The notes under the pieces were generated by a model that had not been told where the DNA came from, ran no database searches, and saw only the letters and a program-made list of their open reading frames with translations. The position numbers and the translations under genes were made by a program. Shown piece after piece: positions 60,502 to 64,000 of a stretch of DNA of 64,000 nt; positions within the stretch are counted from its first letter, which is position 1; each line of letters starts with the position of its first letter. This DNA is from Labyrinthula sp. Ha (Eukaryota > Sar > Bigyra > Labyrinthulida > Labyrinthulaceae), in the NCBI GenBank assembly GCA_015227615.1, contig JAALGZ010000030.1, forward strand, positions 186,001 to 250,000. The letters are read 5' to 3'.

Positions 60502-61425
60502 TTATGAAGGTAAAACATAGTTAAAAACTTCATCAAACATGAGATCTCGATATTTTGAGGCTAAGGAACTCGGAAAGTTAGGCAATTCAGATGATAAAAT
60601 TGCATGAACAGCCATGGAAACAAAAACTCCACAATCAGAATCATTTTGTTGTGAACTAAATGATTCACCTTCGAGATAATAAAAATTTTCTAGATGGCCA
60701 GTATCCAACCTTGTTTTTTTCTTATCTTTCCACTCATCAGCCAAGTAACGAAAAAAACATTCAAGTAAATGAATTTTCATTTTTTCAAAAGATTTAGCAT
60801 TTTTTTCATCAGTAGGAAAATTTTCTCTTAGAGAATCATAAAATATAATTTTTCTTGTTTTCATGTAAAATATAATTAAAGACCAATGAACTCCAGAATT
60901 GTTAATTGGAACAAACAAAATATGTCTACTAAAAATATCAACTTTCTTTCTCTTTGTCCATCGTCTAACATTATCATAATTATACTTGCCACTTTCCATT
61001 AACTTTGAAAAGAAAAAAGTAGAAAAAATAAAATGCGGAACATTCTCAAATTTAGAAGAAAGAATCATAAGATAAGTATTCAATATTTCATCATTCAGCC
61101 ATGCGCCTGGAAGTAAAGTTTCTAAGCTGCTTATTTGGAATCCCTTTGAGCTTGGGATATTTTTTAACTCTATATATTTCATCTTTTCGATCGCACTGCT
61201 GGATTTCCTGCGAAAAGTTTTTGGGTCAAGTTCAAATATTCGCATCCATTTTTCCTCCTTTGGTGTCAAACTAGCTGTTGGAGTTGGATACCTAATTTTT
61301 TTCGAGTTTCCGTGGAACAAACAGTGTAAGTAGCTAAATAATCTTCGATTAACTGCTTTTGAGAAAAACTTATAGTACAAGCCTTCCAAAGTATCGATTC
61401 GCTTTCTTTTCCTAATAAAACTCAT
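60502..61425 (-). CDS. Ulp1-like SUMO-specific cysteine protease (peptidase family C48)
   Basis: The 307-residue frame begins at ATG 61425 (MSFIRKRKRID). A longer reading from TTG at 61503 exists, but the ATG is the natural start. The C-terminal 200 residues match the C48 catalytic domain: WLNDEILNTYL near 110 (substrate-groove motif), VHWSLI with catalytic His at 180, FYDSLR with Asp at 197, and QQNDSDCGVF with oxyanion Gln at 260 and nucleophile Cys at 265. All four catalytic residues are present. Family members mature SUMO and remove it from conjugates, at nuclear pores or in the nucleus. The short basic N-terminus (KRKR) fits nuclear targeting. It lies about 120 nt downstream of the LEA_2-like gene on the same strand. 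A NEDD8-specific (Den1-like) role cannot be excluded. Confidence 0.88.
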   Translation of the reverse strand: MSFIRKRKRIDTLEGLYYKFFSKAVNRRLFSYLHCLFHGNSKKIRYPTPTASLTPKEEKWMRIFELDPKTFRRKSSSAIEKMKYIELKNIPSSKGFQISSLETLLPGAWLNDEILNTYLMILSSKFENVPHFIFSTFFFSKLMESGKYNYDNVRRWTKRKKVDIFSRHILFVPINNSGVHWSLIIFYMKTRKIIFYDSLRENFPTDEKNAKSFEKMKIHLLECFFRYLADEWKDKKKTRLDTGHLENFYYLEGESFSSQQNDSDCGVFVSMAVHAILSSELPNFPSSLASKYRDLMFDEVFNYVLPS

Positions 61426-61547
61426 CTTCCATCGGTATATTCCTTGTATTGCGGTAATGTCACACTGTGATAAAACTAAAAATAAGATATAACGAGAACC
61501 CAAAATAAGAGAAGATCTAGATATGACTACTTATTCCTTAAACTATG

Positions 61548-62396
61548 TCATAACCTATTTCTTAATTCTGCAAAAACATTGTGAACTTCAGTTGCTGCAT
61601 TTTCCCCAACACTTTTTTCCACAACCCAGTTTTCCATCAACTGAATTCCAGAATCCAAATCAATCTCTTGGCCAGCAATTAGTCTCAAATCAATTGGACA
61701 TTCAAGCTCAATAATTGCTGGATCTACAGCTTGTTCAGCTTCGACACCCAAATAAACTGCAACTGCATCTCCTGTAAAGGCGCCTTGTAACGGATCCGAA
61801 CCCAAAAGACAAACTCCAAGAAAAGCTCCAGCCGCACCCAAAATTTCACTAAAATCAATACTAATTATTGCTGTTCCATTTGCACCAGCTCTCGCATCCA
61901 TAGAAACTTCTTCCTCTAAAACAACACCTATTAGAAAATCATCGAAATCTACTTCTGCATCAAGTGCAAGAATATCAAGGGGTAAAAAATTAACGTTATC
62001 AAAAATCAAAGGGAAACTTAATTCTACACCATCACTTAAGGAAAAGGCTTCAAACTCTAGATTGTCTAAATCCTGTTCAAAATCAGGGTCTCTAGGAAAA
62101 GCAAGGCCAATAAGAGTTGCTAAGGTTGCTAAACATAATCCAAGAAAGCCTAATTTCTTTGGTGTACATGCACAGCAGCCTTTTTTTTCTTCTTCATTCT
62201 TCAGAGCGAAAACTGCAGAGGAAGATTTGAGGTCGTAATTTGCAGGAGGTACTCCTCCAATGTACCCACCAGCTGGGAGCTGACTAGAACTTCCTTGGTT
62301 GGGATAGAACTGCTGAAACTTCCGGGAGGCATTTGAAATTGAGTTACGAAGAGAAGGGAAGAAATCTTGCTGCTGGTTTTGTTGTCCAGAATACAT
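61548..62396 (-). CDS. LEA_2 / NHL-like single-pass membrane protein
   Basis: The 282-residue frame starts at ATG 62396. Residues 1-70 are Gln/Pro/Ser-rich (MYSGQQNQQQDFFP). A Cys cluster (GCCACTPKK, 73-81), possibly acylated, precedes one transmembrane helix at about 82-100 (LGFLGLCLATLATLIGLAF). The remaining 180 residues are acidic and alternate hydrophobic in beta-sandwich fashion (ELSFPLIFDNVNFLPLDIL, DFDDFLIGVVLEEEVSMDA, GTAIISIDFSEIL), the pattern of the LEA_2/WHy domain seen in plant NDR1/HIN1-like proteins. N-in, C-out orientation is expected. LEA_2 proteins are linked to desiccation and stress responses, but function here is inference. No signal peptide. Confidence 0.55.
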   Translation of the reverse strand: MYSGQQNQQQDFFPSLRNSISNASRKFQQFYPNQGSSSQLPAGGYIGGVPPANYDLKSSSAVFALKNEEEKKGCCACTPKKLGFLGLCLATLATLIGLAFPRDPDFEQDLDNLEFEAFSLSDGVELSFPLIFDNVNFLPLDILALDAEVDFDDFLIGVVLEEEVSMDARAGANGTAIISIDFSEILGAAGAFLGVCLLGSDPLQGAFTGDAVAVYLGVEAEQAVDPAIIELECPIDLRLIAGQEIDLDSGIQLMENWVVEKSVGENAATEVHNVFAELRNRL

Positions 62397-63763
62397 GTTA
62401 TTTTATGGCAAGCTAAAAAAAGCGCTTCTTCGGATAATAATAACTTGTTTGCTTGGATATTGAAAGCAAAGTTGTTCGTTTGTGGTGTTTTATTACTAGT
62501 TTAGTGTATATGTAGGGTTGGAAAGACTTCGTATGTTTAGTGACATAGTATTACATACTTCTTGTTTCATTCTTTCATGTAATTTGGTTGGTTAATCTAA
62601 CCAATTAAAATGTTGAAATGCAAAAAGGTTTCAGTTGTGGCAAGAACTCGGTATCGGTTAAAAAATACCAGTAAGCACCGTATATTTCCGGTAAGTCTGT
62701 GTTAAGAGATTACGTTCGATATAATTGGACACTTTAAAGATGCTTGCCTTCTCACTTGAAGTAAAGATCAAATAGGGTTATCCCAAAAGTGATTAAAAAT
62801 TCCTCGAGCAAACAAAAATAATAAGCTAAGAGAAACAGAACAGGTTATGGTACAATTATGAAGTCAACTTTGCCTGTGGAAATCTTAAAACTGAGAATTT
62901 GATATTGCTCTAGTTTTCACTTAGCTGAGTACGAAAATTATCATAATTACTGTGAAGAGAAGCCTTAATTTTGATCCCAAATCAGAGAAAACCAAGGAGA
63001 TGAATTAAGTTGATGGTAACATAGGTTCTTGTACATTTGCAGTAACTTACGTGCCAAGAGATCAGTGAACTAAACAATTTCTATGTGTTTCAGTTAAATA
63101 GAAGCCCAAATTATACAAGAATCATTGTTAGATAGTTATACAATGGGGAGACCCGAGCCAACAGATTAAAGAAATAATCTACGAACACTCTGTAGCTATA
63201 GTCTCCGTACAAAGTCTAATTGCTAAATCTTATTTTTACTGTTTTGTTTCAGAAATACCTCAATGTTTTATTTGGTTGAGAAAAAATTAGGTAAATTAGC
63301 TTGATTTTTAGAATCAACGGAACCATCTGAAATATACCCAGCTTTGAATGATATATATTCCTTGTTCATACTACTTACTGTTAATTACCATTTTACCATT
63401 ACCGAAATCTACTCGTGACTACTGCTATGGCCCTATCAGAATATTGTTTAAAATAGTTCGATTAAAATATTTACTTGAGGTCTGGTTATAGTAGGATTTC
63501 TTAACGGAACACAGTACCACGGTACTACCGTGCCATAACGGCTCTTACCATAATATAACGGTAGGCCCCAAACTCTTGGGTAATTCGTGAAACTTGAAAT
63601 TCCTTTTCTAAGACAAAGTCAAAACCAAACAACTTCGGCGAGAAAAAATTAAACTGCTTGTACGAGCAATACAACAAAGTGTAAACTAGTGAGAGTTGGT
63701 TGAATAAGACTTAAGAGCCGGCGTGGATTGTAGGAACATGGAACGTTGCACTTTTTTTTGTGT
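62397..63763. other. Gap between LEA_2-like gene and right-edge exon
   Basis: The first 100 or so bases should be the promoter of the minus-strand LEA_2-like gene. No other coding sequence seen. A cluster of GGTA/TACC inverted motifs lies at 63510-63570. Confidence 0.35.
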
Positions 63764-63892
63764 TTAAAACTTTCTTGAGGTCACATTTGCATGTTCGAGT
63801 TTTTGAGAAAATTCAACAAGTTTGCTGGTGGGAAAAGAAGCATTGATATGCTGAGTAAAAGTTCTTAGTTTTTCTTTTAATTCCTTAGGGTT
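63764..63892 (-). CDS. Possible 3'-terminal exon of a gene extending past the right edge
   Basis: On the minus strand, 43 codons from an acceptor-like CCACAG to a TAA read NPKELKEKLRTFTQHINAS and continue to NVTSRKF, with ordinary amphipathic composition. The frame upstream of the acceptor is closed by a stop, so a splice is required. GTATTTTG about 56 nt upstream is one candidate donor, longer than the other introns here. The rest of the gene is outside the window. No family recognised. Confidence 0.3.
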   Translation of the reverse strand, partial: NPKELKEKLRTFTQHINASFPTSKLVEFSQKLEHANVTSRKF

Positions 63893-64000
63893 CTGTGGTC
63901 AATTTTTAGATCGATGCCTGATTGATGTGTTTAGAAGTTACAAAATACTTTAAAAGCTGTTATAAAATACATTTTCAGAAATACTTGAGGAGAAGAACTT

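Noticed and set aside
61426-61503. Longer start (TTG at 61503) for the SUMO protease
   Set aside because: TTG is not a normal eukaryotic start; ATG at 61425 gives a sensible N-terminus and the upstream part has no family similarity.
1-64000. tRNA, rRNA, CRISPR arrays, bacterial operons
   Set aside because: I looked for T-loop signatures, rRNA-like conserved blocks and regular spaced repeats by eye and saw none; gene structure is eukaryotic.

Overview
The window is AT-rich nuclear DNA from a photosynthetic eukaryote, most likely an alga. It contains a complete phytol-to-tocopherol-precursor gene, a SAP30/Sin3-type chromatin gene, a SUMO-protease gene and a LEA_2-type gene. Their introns are extremely short (four read here, 30 to 33 nt, all phase 0). 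I cannot name the species. Retroelements and decayed intergenic DNA fill most of the rest.

Layout. 1-7300 (minus): a Ty3/gypsy chromovirus (A) that runs off the left edge and looks open over the part visible. 7335-9944 (minus): one gene joining phytyl-phosphate kinase (VTE6), phytol kinase (VTE5) and homogentisate phytyltransferase (VTE2) through a 30-nt intron. 10153-17175 (minus): an old, heavily decayed element of the same chromovirus type (B) with paired LTRs. 17218-17625: an isolated LTR and leader related to the C/D family. 17.6-25.7 kb: no gene I can support. 25733-26083: a small broken open frame. 26.8-30.7 kb (minus): a decayed Ty1/copia element (E). 32513-33341 (plus): a three-exon SAP30-like gene. 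34.7-39.5 kb and 39.5-47.6 kb (plus): two chromoviruses, C and D, in tandem, with only one LTR-like interval between them. 48171-49034 (plus) and 49059-50609 (minus): two membrane-protein genes that converge with 24 nt between their stops. 51.15-51.9 kb: a LINE fragment. 54569-58956 (plus): a copia element (F) with 129-bp LTRs and a CATAT target duplication. 60502-61425 and 61548-62396 (both minus): a Ulp1-type SUMO protease and a LEA_2-like membrane protein. A possible last exon of another gene lies at the right edge.

Two results stand out. First, the VTE6-VTE5-VTE2 fusion places two successive phytol phosphorylations and the phytyl transfer to homogentisate on one 859-residue membrane protein, which would carry chlorophyll-derived phytol directly into tocopherol synthesis. 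Second, all four chromoviruses carry the same extra cargo after integrase and chromodomain: a Myb/SANT-like domain followed by an MT-A70-type adenine methyltransferase domain (DPPW motif in A, C and D). This points to a retrotransposon lineage that carries its own presumptive N6-adenine methyltransferase.
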